A DNA stretch of 64,000 nucleotides, taken from assembly GCF_008086115.1 (NCBI RefSeq), contig NZ_VSIY01000015.1, positions 124,001 through 188,000 on the forward strand. The letters run 5' to 3'. The notes under the pieces are model-generated. The model was not told the origin of the DNA. It saw only the letters and a list, made by a program, of their open reading frames with translations, and ran no database searches. Of the stretch, positions 34,232-43,559 are shown piece after piece. The translations under genes and the position numbers were made by a program. Source of the DNA: Maritimibacter fusiformis. GTDB taxonomy: Bacteria > Pseudomonadota > Alphaproteobacteria > Rhodobacterales > Rhodobacteraceae. Numbering within the stretch: position 1 is the stretch's first letter; every line of letters starts with the position of its first letter.

Positions 34232-35314
34232 ATGAATCAAGTAGCAGACAAACCGCGCATGCCTGACGAGATCGGCGTTCCCGACGCGTTTCCGTTCATG
34301 CATCCGGTGCTCAAGGCCAACTATGGCAATTGGGACTGGCACGATCGCCCGCGTCCCGGCGTTTTGCACCACGTCTCGAAATCCGGCGACGAGGTCTGGA
34401 CCGTGCGGGCCGGCACCCAGCGCCAGATGGACGTTTTCACGATCCGCAAGCTCTGCGACATCGGCGACGATTTCGCTGATGGCCATGTCCGCTTCACCAC
34501 CCGTTCGAACATCGAATACATGGTGACCGACCCGGCCAAGGTCGATCCGCTGATCGAAAAGCTGGAAAGCGAGGGCTTCCCGGTGGGCGGCACCGGCGCC
34601 AGCGTCTCGATGATCTCGCACACCCAGGGCTGGCTGCACTGCGACATTCCGGGCACCGATGCCTCGGGCGTGGTGAAATCGCTGATGGATGTGCTCTATG
34701 ATGAGTTCGTTCAGGAAAAGATGCCGAACCGCGTGCGCATCACCACCTCGTGCTGCCAGATCAACTGCGGCGGCCAGGGCGATATCGCGGTGAACGTGCA
34801 ATACACCAAGCCGCCGCGCATCAACCACGACCTCGTCGCCAACGTCTGCGAGCGCCCGGCCGTGGTGGCGCGCTGCCCGGTGGCGGCGATTCGTCCGGCA
34901 ATGGTGAACGGCAAGCCGTCGCTGGAAGTGGACGAAAAGAAATGCGTCTGCTGCGGCGCCTGCTATCCGCCCTGCCCGCCGATGCAGATCAACGGCAAGG
35001 AAGAAACCCGGATCGCGATCTGGGTCGGCGGCAAGCACTCGAACGCGCGCTCCAAGCCGACCTTCCACAAGCTGGCCGTGGCCAACCTGCCCAACAACCC
35101 GCCGCATTGGCCGGAGGTTGCCGAGGTGGTGCGCAAGATCGTGCATGCCTACAAGACCAACGCCAAGCATTGGGAGCGGATGGGCGAGTGGATCGAGCGG
35201 ATCGGTTGGAACCGGTTCTTCGACATGACCGGGCTGGCCTTCACCAAGCATCATCTTGACACATGGACAGGCGCTCGCAAGACGATGAACATGTCTGCAC
35301 ACATTCATTTTTGA
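34232..35314 (+). CDS. dsrB: Reverse-type dissimilatory sulfite reductase, beta subunit
   Basis: 360 residues. HTQGWLHC (Cys137), TTSCCQINCGG (Cys174-Cys175 and Cys179) form the siroheme/[4Fe-4S] site that is catalytic in the alpha2beta2 enzyme. A ferredoxin domain follows with ARCPVAAI and CVCCGACYPPCPP. Pairs with DsrA. A 67-bp spacer separates it from dsrA, with GGGAGGAAG before the ATG. Confidence 0.97.
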   Translation: MNQVADKPRMPDEIGVPDAFPFMHPVLKANYGNWDWHDRPRPGVLHHVSKSGDEVWTVRAGTQRQMDVFTIRKLCDIGDDFADGHVRFTTRSNIEYMVTDPAKVDPLIEKLESEGFPVGGTGASVSMISHTQGWLHCDIPGTDASGVVKSLMDVLYDEFVQEKMPNRVRITTSCCQINCGGQGDIAVNVQYTKPPRINHDLVANVCERPAVVARCPVAAIRPAMVNGKPSLEVDEKKCVCCGACYPPCPPMQINGKEETRIAIWVGGKHSNARSKPTFHKLAVANLPNNPPHWPEVAEVVRKIVHAYKTNAKHWERMGEWIERIGWNRFFDMTGLAFTKHHLDTWTGARKTMNMSAHIHF

Positions 35315-35326
35315 TGGGGTGATGCA

Positions 35327-35719
35327 GTGAAATTCGGAGTTCTCGTCAGTGAAGGGCCGTATACGCACCAGGCGGCGGATTCGGCCTACCATTTCGTGAC
35401 GGCCGCGCTTGCGGCCGGCCACGAGGTGCCACGCGTGTTTTTCTACCACGACGGTGTCAACGTCGCGACGCGACTGTCGGTGCCGCCACAGGACGAACGC
35501 AATATCCAGAAGAACTGGACGGCCCTGGCCAAGGAGCACGATGTCGACCTGGTGGTCTGCATCGCCGCGGCCCAGCGCCGCGGGATGCTCGATGCCAACG
35601 AGGCCGAGCGCCAGGGCAAGGATGCCAACAACATCGCCGAGGGGTTCCGGATCTCCGGCCTCGGGCAACTGATCGAAATGGGAATCCAGACTGACCGTCT
35701 GGTGACCTTCGGGGACTAG
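35327..35719 (+). CDS. dsrE: Sulfur carrier/transferase DsrE
   Basis: 130 residues, GTG start at 35327. The single active-site cysteine falls at Cys78 in DLVVCIAAAQRRG, the position I recall for Allochromatium vinosum DsrE. DsrE2F2H2 hexamers relay persulfide sulfur from TusA to DsrC. DsrEFH is a marker of the oxidative pathway and is absent from sulfite reducers. Confidence 0.95.
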   Translation: MKFGVLVSEGPYTHQAADSAYHFVTAALAAGHEVPRVFFYHDGVNVATRLSVPPQDERNIQKNWTALAKEHDVDLVVCIAAAQRRGMLDANEAERQGKDANNIAEGFRISGLGQLIEMGIQTDRLVTFGD

Positions 35720-35728
35720 GGGGCTGCC

Positions 35729-36136
35729 ATGTCCGAGGTGAAAAAGTTCCTCTATGTGAACCGCAAGGCCCCCTACGGCACGATCTATGCGCTGGAAAGC
35801 CTGGAAGTCGTGCTGATCGGGGCCGCGTTCGAGCAGGACGTGCGGCTGGCCTTCGTCGATGACGGGGTGTTCCAGCTGACCAAGGGCCAGAGCACCGACG
35901 GGATCGGGGTGAAGAACTTCTCGCCGACCTTCCGGGCGCTGGGCGACTACGACGTGAACAAGCTCTACGTCGAACGCGAAAGCCTCGAGGAGCGGGGCCT
36001 GAGCGAGGACGATCTGCAAGAGATCACGTACGAGGACGAGGACGACGACTGGGAGGAAAAGCCGTCGATCCACATCATCAGCCGCGCCGAGATGGCGGAC
36101 GTCATGGCCGATGCCGACGTCGTGCTGAGCTTTTAG
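35729..36136 (+). CDS. dsrF: DsrEFH complex subunit DsrF
   Basis: 135 residues of the DsrE/DsrF fold (KKFLYVNRKAPYGTIYALES at the N-terminus, VLIGAAFEQDVRLAFVDDGV). No cysteine is present, as usual for DsrF, which is structural. The acidic loop EDEDDDWEEK near residue 105 is longer than I would expect. Ten bases after dsrE. Confidence 0.92.
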   Translation: MSEVKKFLYVNRKAPYGTIYALESLEVVLIGAAFEQDVRLAFVDDGVFQLTKGQSTDGIGVKNFSPTFRALGDYDVNKLYVERESLEERGLSEDDLQEITYEDEDDDWEEKPSIHIISRAEMADVMADADVVLSF

Positions 36137-36148
36137 GGAGGGGACGGA

Positions 36149-36457
36149 ATGTCTACGCTTCACACCGTGAACAAATCGCCCTTCGCGACCCAGGCGCTGA
36201 TCAGCTGCCTGAATCATGCCAAGGCCGGCGATGCGATCCTCATGATCGAGGATGGCGTCTATGGCGGGCTTGGCGGCACGGGATTGACCGAGATCATAGC
36301 GGAATTCGGAAAAAACGTGTCGCTTTACGTGTTGTCGCCCGATCTCGCCGCGCGCGGAGTGGATGCCGGTCGGCTGATCGGCGGCATCGAGGGTGTCGAC
36401 TATTCCGGGTTTGTGGATCTGGTCGCCAAACACGACCGCACCCAGGCCTGGCTCTGA
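36149..36457 (+). CDS. dsrH: DsrEFH complex subunit DsrH
   Basis: 102 residues. ALISCLNHAKAGDAILMIED at the N-terminus, with Cys20 in the position conserved in DsrH. The fold is the DsrH/TusB type. Third member of the sulfur-relay hexamer; 12 bases after dsrF. Confidence 0.92.
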   Translation: MSTLHTVNKSPFATQALISCLNHAKAGDAILMIEDGVYGGLGGTGLTEIIAEFGKNVSLYVLSPDLAARGVDAGRLIGGIEGVDYSGFVDLVAKHDRTQAWL

Positions 36458-36487
36458 GAGACCTAGTTCAAAAGAAGGAAAGCGAAC

Positions 36488-36820
36488 ATGGCATACCAAG
36501 TTAACGGCCAGACGGTCGAACACGACGAAGAAGGCTACATCACCAACCTGGGTGACTGGTCCAAGGAACTCGCCGAGGTGATCGCCGAGGCCGAGGAGAT
36601 CGAGATGGACGACGAGCGTTGGGAGGTCGTGAACTTCCTGCGCGAGTATTACGACGAGTACCAGATCGCCCCGGCCGTGCGCGTGCTGATCAAGGCGCTG
36701 AAAAAGTCGATGGGGCCGGAAAAGGGCAACAACAAGTACATGTACGAGCTGTTCCCCTATGGCCCGGCCAAGCAGGCGTGCAAGATCGCCGGCCTGCCCA
36801 AGCCGACCGGCTGCGTCTGA
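36488..36820 (+). CDS. dsrC: Sulfur-substrate carrier DsrC
   Basis: 110 residues. The flexible C-terminal arm carries both redox cysteines, Cys98 (AKQACKIAGLPKP) and the penultimate Cys109 (TGCV), 11 residues apart as in true DsrC rather than TusE. It carries persulfide/trisulfide between DsrEFH, DsrAB and DsrMKJOP. Ribosome site GAAGGAAAG. A strong hairpin follows the stop and may set its higher mRNA level relative to the membrane genes. Confidence 0.97.
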   Translation: MAYQVNGQTVEHDEEGYITNLGDWSKELAEVIAEAEEIEMDDERWEVVNFLREYYDEYQIAPAVRVLIKALKKSMGPEKGNNKYMYELFPYGPAKQACKIAGLPKPTGCV

Positions 36821-36829
36821 CAAATATCC

Positions 36830-36861
36830 GCACCCCGGCCGCAAGGTCGCGTCCGGGGTGC
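36830..36861 (+). terminator. Intercistronic hairpin between dsrC and dsrM
   Basis: A perfect 9-bp stem GCACCCCGG (36830-36838) / CCGGGGTGC (36853-36861) with a 14-base loop and no T-run. It is more likely a partial attenuator or 3'-end stabiliser for the dsrABEFHC mRNA than a full terminator, because dsrM starts 62 bases later. Confidence 0.55.
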
Positions 36862-36923
36862 CCTGAGTTATCCTAATGCCCTGAAAAACAAAAACAATTG
36901 GGCAAACGACGGGAGGAGTCCGC

Positions 36924-37646
36924 GTGCTTGCCACGATCTACGCCTTGCTGTTCTACGGCGCGACGATCCTGCTTGTCGTCGGCATCGCGATGCGCATTCA
37001 GCGCTATGCGCGCATACCGGCCCCGTTGAAAATCCCGACCACGCCGGCCCCGACCACGACCGGCGGCGTGGTTCTGCGCATGGCGCGCGAAGTCATCTTT
37101 TTCGAGAGCCTGTTCAAATCGAACAAGTGGATCTGGCTGTTCGGCTGGACCTTTCACATGGCGCTGTGGCTGGTTCTGGCGCGGCACGTCCGTTATTTCA
37201 CCTTCGATGTCTGGTGGTGGGTGCAGATCGTGCAGCCCTTCGGCACCTATGCCGGGTTCGCCATGGTCGCGGGGCTGATCGGCCTCTGGGCGCGGCGCTT
37301 CCTGGTTGACCGGGTGCGCTATATCTCCAGCCCCTCCGACCACCTGATCCTCGCCCTGCTGGTGGCGATCGGGCTGTCGGGCCTGACCATGCGCTTTGTC
37401 GCGCATACCGACATCGTCGCGGTCAAGGCCTTCATGCTGGGGCTGATGCGGCTGCAGATCAACGAACTGCCTGCCGACCCGATCCTGCTGACGCATCTGG
37501 GGCTGGTGGCGATCCTGATGATCATCTTCCCGATTTCCAAGCTCATGCATGCGCCGGGCGTGTTCTTCAGCCCGAGCCGCAACCAGGTCGACAACCCGCG
37601 TGAACAACGCCACCTCGCCCCCTGGGCGGCAGAACTGGAGAAGTGA
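36924..37646 (+). CDS. dsrM: DsrM, heme b membrane subunit of DsrMKJOP
   Basis: 240 residues, GTG start after GGGAGGAG. Five membrane helices (LLFYGATILLVVGIAM; WTFHMALWLVLARHVRYF; LILALLVAIGLSGLTMRF; LGLVAILMIIFPISKLMH) with histidines placed as in NarI-like diheme cytochromes b. Exchanges electrons between the quinone pool and DsrK in the inner membrane. It precedes dsrK by three bases. Confidence 0.92.
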   Translation: MLATIYALLFYGATILLVVGIAMRIQRYARIPAPLKIPTTPAPTTTGGVVLRMAREVIFFESLFKSNKWIWLFGWTFHMALWLVLARHVRYFTFDVWWWVQIVQPFGTYAGFAMVAGLIGLWARRFLVDRVRYISSPSDHLILALLVAIGLSGLTMRFVAHTDIVAVKAFMLGLMRLQINELPADPILLTHLGLVAILMIIFPISKLMHAPGVFFSPSRNQVDNPREQRHLAPWAAELEK

Positions 37647-37649
37647 TCC

Positions 37650-39185
37650 ATGGCTGACGGCGACAACCAGATCCCGAAACTGGACGATGCCCTGCAGGTG
37701 CCCTGCATCAAGCCGGGCTCGATGGACGGGTTGCAGCCCTTCCTGGCCTCGCCCGAGCACCAGGAGGCGCTGGGCTTTCCCGGTGAGCTGGTGCCGGACT
37801 GGAAGGAACGCGCGCTGGCCAAGATGGAAGAACTGGCCGAGAAGAACAGGGCGTTTCAGGTCTATCTGGACATCTGCGTGAAATGCGGCGCCTGCACCGA
37901 CAAGTGCCACTATTTCCTCGGCACCGCCGACCCGAAGAACATGCCGGTGGCGCGGCAGGATTTGTTGCGCTCGGTCTATCGGCGCTATTTCACCTTTGCG
38001 GGCAAGTATTTCCCCTGGCTGGTGGGCGCGCGCGACCTGACCGAGGACGTGTTGAAGGAATGGTATTCCTACTACCACCAGTGCTCGGAATGCCGGCGCT
38101 GCTCGGTCTATTGCCCCTATGGCATCGACACCGCCGAGATCACCATGGCGGCGCGCGATATCCTCGCATCCGTGGGCATGGGCCAGAAGTATTCCAACGA
38201 GATCATCGGCAAAGTCCACTCGGTCGGCAACAACCTGGGCCTGAACCCGAAGGCGCTGGGCGCGACGCTGGAAGGGCTTGAAGAGGATATCGAGGACGAC
38301 ACCGGCATCTCGGTGCGCATCCCGCTCGATGAAAAGGGTGCCGACATCCTGCTGGTCACGCCTTCGGCGGACTTCTTTGCCGAGCCGCATATCGACGGGC
38401 TGATCGGCTATGCCAAGGTGTTCCACCAGGCGGGCGTGAGCTGGACGCTGTCGTCCTATGCCTCGGAGGCGGCCAATTTCGGCCTGTTCATCGGCAACTA
38501 CGAGAACATGCGGCTGGTCAGCCAGCGCATCCGCAAGGCGGCGCTGGACCTTGGCGTCAAGCGGATCATCTTCGGCGAATGCGGCCATGCCTGGCGGGTG
38601 GCCTACAGCTATCTCAACACGCTGGCGGGGCCGTGGGATTTCCTCGATCAGAACTACCCGATCCCGCAGCATATCCTCGAGTTCACCTGGAACGAGATCC
38701 AGAAGGGCACGCTGACCTTCGACAAGTCGAAGAACGACCACCTGAACATGACTTACCACGACAGTTGCAACGTCGCGCGCGGGTCGCGGATGGGCGACAT
38801 GCCGGGCGGGCAGTTCGAGATTCCGCGCAACGTGATCAAGGCGGTCTGCAACAATTACGTCGACATGGATCAGGACACGATCCACGAGGCAACGCTGTGC
38901 TGCGGCGGCGGCGGGGGTCTGTTGACCGACGACCTCATGGACCTGCGCATCAAGGGTGCGAGCCCGCGGATGACGGCGCTGCAACAGGTCACCAAGGATC
39001 ACGGCGTCACCCACATGGCGGCGATCTGCGCGATCTGCAAAACGCAGTTTTCCAAAGTGATGCCGAAATACGGCTACGAGATGGACTCGGTGGTTTCGGT
39101 CCATCAGCTCGTGTCGAACGCAATCATCCTGGACGGACAGGAAACAGAGGACGACGCCCCCGAGGCGGCGGAAGCGGAGGAGTAG
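37650..39185 (+). CDS. dsrK: DsrK, HdrD-like Fe-S catalytic subunit of DsrMKJOP
   Basis: 511 residues. Two ferredoxin-type motifs (CVKCGACTDKCHYF near residue 76 and CSECRRCSVYCPYG near residue 148), then heterodisulfide-reductase CCG features (YHDSCNVARG; LCCGGGGGLL near residue 410; AICAICKTQF). It is thought to handle the DsrC trisulfide/disulfide on the cytoplasmic face. Coupled closely to dsrM and dsrL. Confidence 0.95.
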   Translation: MADGDNQIPKLDDALQVPCIKPGSMDGLQPFLASPEHQEALGFPGELVPDWKERALAKMEELAEKNRAFQVYLDICVKCGACTDKCHYFLGTADPKNMPVARQDLLRSVYRRYFTFAGKYFPWLVGARDLTEDVLKEWYSYYHQCSECRRCSVYCPYGIDTAEITMAARDILASVGMGQKYSNEIIGKVHSVGNNLGLNPKALGATLEGLEEDIEDDTGISVRIPLDEKGADILLVTPSADFFAEPHIDGLIGYAKVFHQAGVSWTLSSYASEAANFGLFIGNYENMRLVSQRIRKAALDLGVKRIIFGECGHAWRVAYSYLNTLAGPWDFLDQNYPIPQHILEFTWNEIQKGTLTFDKSKNDHLNMTYHDSCNVARGSRMGDMPGGQFEIPRNVIKAVCNNYVDMDQDTIHEATLCCGGGGGLLTDDLMDLRIKGASPRMTALQQVTKDHGVTHMAAICAICKTQFSKVMPKYGYEMDSVVSVHQLVSNAIILDGQETEDDAPEAAEAEE

Positions 39186-39188
39186 GAC

Positions 39189-41138
39189 ATGAACGACATG
39201 ACCCCGGAGAAGAAGCTGACCTTCCGGCGCTTCGAAGAAGGTGAGACGCCGGACGATTGGGATCTGGAGGAAAAGATCTTCCAGGCCGATACCAGCTACA
39301 AGTGCCCGACCTACGTTCACAAGACGCCGCCCTGCCAGGGTGCCTGCCCCTCGGGTCACGAGATTCGCGGCTGGCTGTCGATCGCGCGCGGCATGGACAA
39401 GCCCGCCGATCCCGACATGCCGTGGCAGGAATACGCGTTTCAGCGCATGGTGCAGGCGAACCCCTTCCCGGCCACGATGGGCCGGGTCTGCCCCGCCCCC
39501 TGCGAAGCCGGGTGCAACCGCAACGAGGTCGACGATTACGTCGGCATCAACGGGGTCGAGCAGTATGTCGGTGACTGGGCCAACGCCAACAACGTGAAGA
39601 TGGCCGCGCCGGGCGCAGACACCGGCCGCAAGGTCGCGGTGATCGGGGCCGGCCCCGCCGGTCTGTCGGCCGCTTATTTCCTGCGCCTCGACGGTCACGC
39701 CGTCACCATCTTCGAAGCGCACGGCGAACTGGGCGGCATGATGCGCTATGGCATCCCCGGCTACCGCACCCCGCGCGAGATGCTCGACAAGGAGATCGGG
39801 CGCATCATCGACATGGGCGTCGATGTGCGGCTGAACACCCGGGTCGGCACCGATGTTTCGCTCGAAGAATTGGACAAGGCGTTTGACGCGGTGTTCTGGG
39901 CGCTGGGCGCGCAGAAGGGCCGTGATTTGCCGATCGAGGGCTGGGAGGGCACCGAGAACTGCATCAACGGCATCGAGTTCCTCGACGCGTTCAACCAGGG
40001 CTACGTGCTGGGCACCGCCAAGAAGGTCGTGGTGGTCGGCGGCGGCGACACCTCGATCGACGTGGCCTCGGTGGCGCGGCGGCTGGGCAAGATCACCGGC
40101 GTGAAACCGTCCGAGCATCCCGATGGCACGGTGATCGACTGGGCCGCACATGACGTTGCCGGTTCGCTGATCCGCGAAGGGATGGAGGCCACCCTGACCT
40201 CGCTGTTCCCGATCGAACAGATGACCGCCGCCGAGCGCGAGCGCGAGGACGCCAAGCGCGAGGGCATCGACCTCAAGGGCGGGGTCATGCCGCTTGCCGT
40301 CATCAAGGACGACATGGGCCGGGCGACCGGGCTGAAGATGTGCGAATGCGTGATGAAGGGCAACGTGCCCGAGCCGGTGGAAGGCACCGAGTTCGAGATC
40401 GAGGCCGACATCATCATCGCCGCCATTGGCCAGATGGGCGACCTCGAAGGGGTCGAGGCGCTGGACAACGGGCGCGGCTTCATCGACACCTCGCCGACCT
40501 ACCAGGTCAAGGACCGCGAAAAGCACTTTGCCGGCGGCGACATCATCCGCCCGCACCTTCTGACCACCGCCATCGGCCACGGTCGGATCGCGGCCGAGAC
40601 GATCACCGAATTCCTCGATGACGGCTCGATCGACAAGCGCCCCAAGGTGGACGTGCATCACTTCGATCTGCTCGAGGAACTGAACCGGCGCGGCAAGCAA
40701 CCGGCGGCCTATGCGCATGGGCAGACCGGCGGCACCGACAGCGCCGACTGGGCCATTCACAACTACGAAGACCGCTCATCCAGCCAGATCATCCCGCATA
40801 CCGAACTGTTCAAGGGACATTTCAACTTTGTCCCGCGTGAGGTTCGCCAGGAGATCCATATCGAGGGCGACGACGTTCTGGGCAACTTCGAAGAACGGAT
40901 CATCGCCTATACCGAGGAACAGGCACAGAAAGAAGGCGAGCGCTGCATGTCCTGCGGCATGTGCTTTGAATGCGACAACTGCGTGATCTACTGCCCGCAG
41001 GATGCCGTGTTCCGGGTGAGCAAATCCGAACGGACCGTCGGGCGCTATGTCGACACCGATTATTCCAAGTGCATCGGCTGCCATATCTGCGCCGATGTCT
41101 GTCCGACCGGTTACATCAAAATGGGGCTCGGGGAGTAA
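39189..41138 (+). CDS. dsrL: DsrL, NAD(P)H:acceptor oxidoreductase of the oxidative Dsr pathway
   Basis: 649 residues, GltB-small-subunit-like. An N-terminal Fe-S region (CPTYVHKTPPCQGACPSG; CPAPCEAGCNR) is followed by the FAD motif VAVIGAGPAGLSAAYFL near residue 150, the NAD(P) motif VVVVGGGDTSIDVASVARR near residue 280, and a C-terminal two-cluster ferredoxin (CMSCGMCFECDNCVIYCP; CIGCHICADVCPTGY). It takes electrons from DsrAB to NAD+. Its presence supports the oxidative direction. Three bases after dsrK. Confidence 0.95.
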   Translation: MNDMTPEKKLTFRRFEEGETPDDWDLEEKIFQADTSYKCPTYVHKTPPCQGACPSGHEIRGWLSIARGMDKPADPDMPWQEYAFQRMVQANPFPATMGRVCPAPCEAGCNRNEVDDYVGINGVEQYVGDWANANNVKMAAPGADTGRKVAVIGAGPAGLSAAYFLRLDGHAVTIFEAHGELGGMMRYGIPGYRTPREMLDKEIGRIIDMGVDVRLNTRVGTDVSLEELDKAFDAVFWALGAQKGRDLPIEGWEGTENCINGIEFLDAFNQGYVLGTAKKVVVVGGGDTSIDVASVARRLGKITGVKPSEHPDGTVIDWAAHDVAGSLIREGMEATLTSLFPIEQMTAAEREREDAKREGIDLKGGVMPLAVIKDDMGRATGLKMCECVMKGNVPEPVEGTEFEIEADIIIAAIGQMGDLEGVEALDNGRGFIDTSPTYQVKDREKHFAGGDIIRPHLLTTAIGHGRIAAETITEFLDDGSIDKRPKVDVHHFDLLEELNRRGKQPAAYAHGQTGGTDSADWAIHNYEDRSSSQIIPHTELFKGHFNFVPREVRQEIHIEGDDVLGNFEERIIAYTEEQAQKEGERCMSCGMCFECDNCVIYCPQDAVFRVSKSERTVGRYVDTDYSKCIGCHICADVCPTGYIKMGLGE

Positions 41139-41140
41139 CC

Positions 41141-41581
41141 ATGCGGCTGGTTTTCGCTTTCCTTGCCGCCATGGGAATTGCCGGGGTAGCGGCGGCCGAG
41201 GGGCCCAGGCCCATCGTGCCCGCCGCAACCGGTGAACCGCACCCCGAGGGGAATGAGTATTGGCGCAAGCATCACATGGAACTGATGCGCCATGACCGCG
41301 ACCTGACGCTGCGCGAAGGCGTTCGGGATATCGAGGCGAGCCTTGGCCAATGTTTCGACTGCCACGCGGTTCAGGACGAGACCGGTGCCCAGCTCACGGC
41401 GGCGGACGAGGGGCATTTCTGCCGGGTCTGTCACGACTATGCGGCGGTTCAGGTGGATTGCTTCACCTGCCACCGCTCGACCCCGGACGGGGACAAGCTC
41501 TATCGCACCATGGCAACGCCTGCGGATCACAATTCGATCGCGGCCTACCTGGCACGCCTGTCGGAGGAGGAAACCGAATGA
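41141..41581 (+). CDS. dsrJ: DsrJ, periplasmic triheme cytochrome c
   Basis: 146 residues. Signal sequence MRLVFAFLAAMGIAGVAAAE, then three CXXCH heme sites: CFDCH, CRVCH and CFTCH, the DsrJ hallmark. The uncleaved signal probably anchors it on the periplasmic side of DsrMKJOP. Starts two bases after the dsrL stop, and its own stop overlaps dsrO (ATGA). Confidence 0.95.
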   Translation: MRLVFAFLAAMGIAGVAAAEGPRPIVPAATGEPHPEGNEYWRKHHMELMRHDRDLTLREGVRDIEASLGQCFDCHAVQDETGAQLTAADEGHFCRVCHDYAAVQVDCFTCHRSTPDGDKLYRTMATPADHNSIAAYLARLSEEETE

Positions 41582-42330
41582 CGAACCGGGCCGAAATGAC
41601 CCGCCGCGACATTCTGAAATCCGGCGCGGCGGTGGCGACGGTGACGCTAGCCGAGGGTGTGACCCTGATGGCCTTTGGCGGCTCGGCTGCCGAGGCCGCG
41701 GGGGCGGATGCCGGCAAGCGCTGGGGCCTGCTCATCGACGCGTCGAAATGCGCCACCGACTGCAACGATTGCGTGACCGCCTGCAAGGTCGAGAACGGCT
41801 GGGGGTCGGAGGCGGAGAACGCCCATATCGACCCGGAACAGGCTGCGCAGTGGATTCGCAAGGTCACGCTCAAGGACAAGGAAACCGGCCGCGTCACCTC
41901 GGCCCCGGTGATGTGCCAGCATTGCGAGGAACCGCCCTGCGTCGACGTTTGCCCCACCGGCGCCTCGATGCAGCGCCCCGATGGCATCGTGCTGGTCGAC
42001 AAGCATATCTGCATCGGTTGCCGCTATTGCATGATGGCCTGCCCCTACAAGGCGCGCTCGTTCGTGCATGAACCGCTGACCGACCAGAAGGCGAATTCGC
42101 CGCGCGGTCAGGGCACGGTCGAAAGCTGCAACCTCTGCGCCCCGCGCATCGACACCGGGCGGATACCGGCCTGTGTCGATGCCTGCGAAAAGGCCGGGCA
42201 TTCGGCGATCCTGTTCGGCGATCTGAAAGACCCCGACAGCCCGATCTCGAAGGCACTCAAGACCTATCCATCGGTGGCGCTGCGTGACGATCTCGGGCTG
42301 AACCCGGGCGTGCGCTACACCAATCTCTGA
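41578..42330 (+). CDS. dsrO: DsrO, periplasmic Fe-S subunit with Tat signal
   Basis: 250 residues. A Tat signal (MTRRDILKSG, twin Arg, then hydrophobic stretch to AAEAAGA) precedes four ferredoxin-type cluster motifs: CATDCNDCVTACK, CQHCEEPPCVDVCPTGA, CIGCRYCMMACPYKAR and CNLCAPRI...CVDACEKAG. It passes electrons between DsrJ and DsrP. Overlaps dsrJ by four bases. Confidence 0.95.
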   Translation: MTNRAEMTRRDILKSGAAVATVTLAEGVTLMAFGGSAAEAAGADAGKRWGLLIDASKCATDCNDCVTACKVENGWGSEAENAHIDPEQAAQWIRKVTLKDKETGRVTSAPVMCQHCEEPPCVDVCPTGASMQRPDGIVLVDKHICIGCRYCMMACPYKARSFVHEPLTDQKANSPRGQGTVESCNLCAPRIDTGRIPACVDACEKAGHSAILFGDLKDPDSPISKALKTYPSVALRDDLGLNPGVRYTNL

Positions 42331-42342
42331 CGGGGACGTTCA

Positions 42343-43542
42343 ATGGCCATGGATCAGACCATCTATCGCGAACTCAAGGCCACGCCGGGTGTCTGGCAGC
42401 TTGGCGTTCTCTTGATCGCCTTCATCGCCGCCGCCGGCGGCGCGGTGCTTTACATGGAGCATCACGGCCACGCCGTCACCGGCATGAACAACCAGATCGT
42501 CTGGGGCCTGCCGCATGTGTTCGCGATTTTCCTGATCGTCGCCGCCTCGGGCGCGCTGAACATCGCCTCGATCGCCTCGGTCTTCGGCAAGGCAGCCTAC
42601 AAGCCAATGGCGCGGTTTTCCTCGCTGCTGGCAATCGCGTTGCTGGCGGGGGGTCTGGCGATCGTCGTGCTCGACCTTGGGCGACCCGACCGGCTGATCA
42701 TCGCGATGACGACATACAACTTCTCGTCGATCTTCGCCTGGAACGTGCTGCTCTACACCGGTTTCATGGGCATCGTCGCGATCTACCTGGTGGTGCAGAT
42801 GTTTCGCCGCATCGACTACCGCATCGTCCGCTCGGCGGGGTTGGTCGCCTTTCTGTGGCGGCTGGCGCTGACCACCGGCACCGGGTCGATCTTCGGCTGG
42901 GTGGTCGCACGCCCCGGCTATGACGCCGCGATCATGGCGCCGATGTTCATCGCGATGAGCTTCAGCTTCGGCCTTGCCGTGTTCATCCTGGTCACGCTGG
43001 TGCTGTTTCGCCTGAACGACCGCCCGGTGGGCGAGGAACTTCTGAAGCGCCTTGGCCGGCTTCTAGGCATCTTCGCCGCCGCCGTGCTCTACTTTGTCGC
43101 CGTGCAGCACCTGACCAACCTCTATGCCGCCGAACACATCGCGGTGGAGCGGTTCCTGCTACTTGATGGCGGGGTCTACACCCTGCTGTTTTGGGGGGTT
43201 CAGGTGATACTGGGCGGGCTGGTGCCCATCGCGCTGGTGTTTCTGAACCCGTCACGCTCGTCCACCATCCTCGCCTCGGTGCTGGTGGTGATCGGCGGTT
43301 TTGCGCAGGTTTATGTGATCGTCGTCGCCGGGCAGGCCTATCCGCTGGAAATCTTCCCGGGCTACGAAGTGCTCGAAGGTTTCCACGAAGGCGTGGTCAG
43401 CCCCTACACGCCGTCGATCTGGGAGCTTATGTTGGGTCTGGGCGGTGTGGCGCTGGCGCTGTTCGCAGCTGGATTGGGGGCAAAGGTGCTTCGTGTCCTG
43501 CCGACGAACCTGTCGGATGCCAATGTCGCCGCGAAAGGCTGA
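42343..43542 (+). CDS. dsrP: DsrP, NrfD-family membrane subunit
   Basis: 399 residues with about ten membrane helices in NrfD/PsrC arrangement. Recognisable segments are NNQIVWGLPHVFAIFLIVAA, LDLGRPDRLIIAMTTYNFSS, and VILGGLVPIALVFLNPSR. Quinone-interacting integral subunit of DsrMKJOP. Twelve bases after dsrO. Confidence 0.93.
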   Translation: MAMDQTIYRELKATPGVWQLGVLLIAFIAAAGGAVLYMEHHGHAVTGMNNQIVWGLPHVFAIFLIVAASGALNIASIASVFGKAAYKPMARFSSLLAIALLAGGLAIVVLDLGRPDRLIIAMTTYNFSSIFAWNVLLYTGFMGIVAIYLVVQMFRRIDYRIVRSAGLVAFLWRLALTTGTGSIFGWVVARPGYDAAIMAPMFIAMSFSFGLAVFILVTLVLFRLNDRPVGEELLKRLGRLLGIFAAAVLYFVAVQHLTNLYAAEHIAVERFLLLDGGVYTLLFWGVQVILGGLVPIALVFLNPSRSSTILASVLVVIGGFAQVYVIVVAGQAYPLEIFPGYEVLEGFHEGVVSPYTPSIWELMLGLGGVALALFAAGLGAKVLRVLPTNLSDANVAAKG

Positions 43543-43559
43543 GGACAGAGGGCTTCACC

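Noticed and set aside
34151..36934. A 927-codon minus-strand frame across dsrB to dsrC
   Set aside because: Antisense shadow of six recognised dsr genes, with no ribosome site or motif.
36873..40760. A 1295-codon open frame on the minus strand opposite dsrM, dsrK and dsrL
   Set aside because: It mirrors well-supported coding sequence, is rich in Arg/His/Asp/Val as expected for an antisense frame of high-GC genes, and shows no domain.
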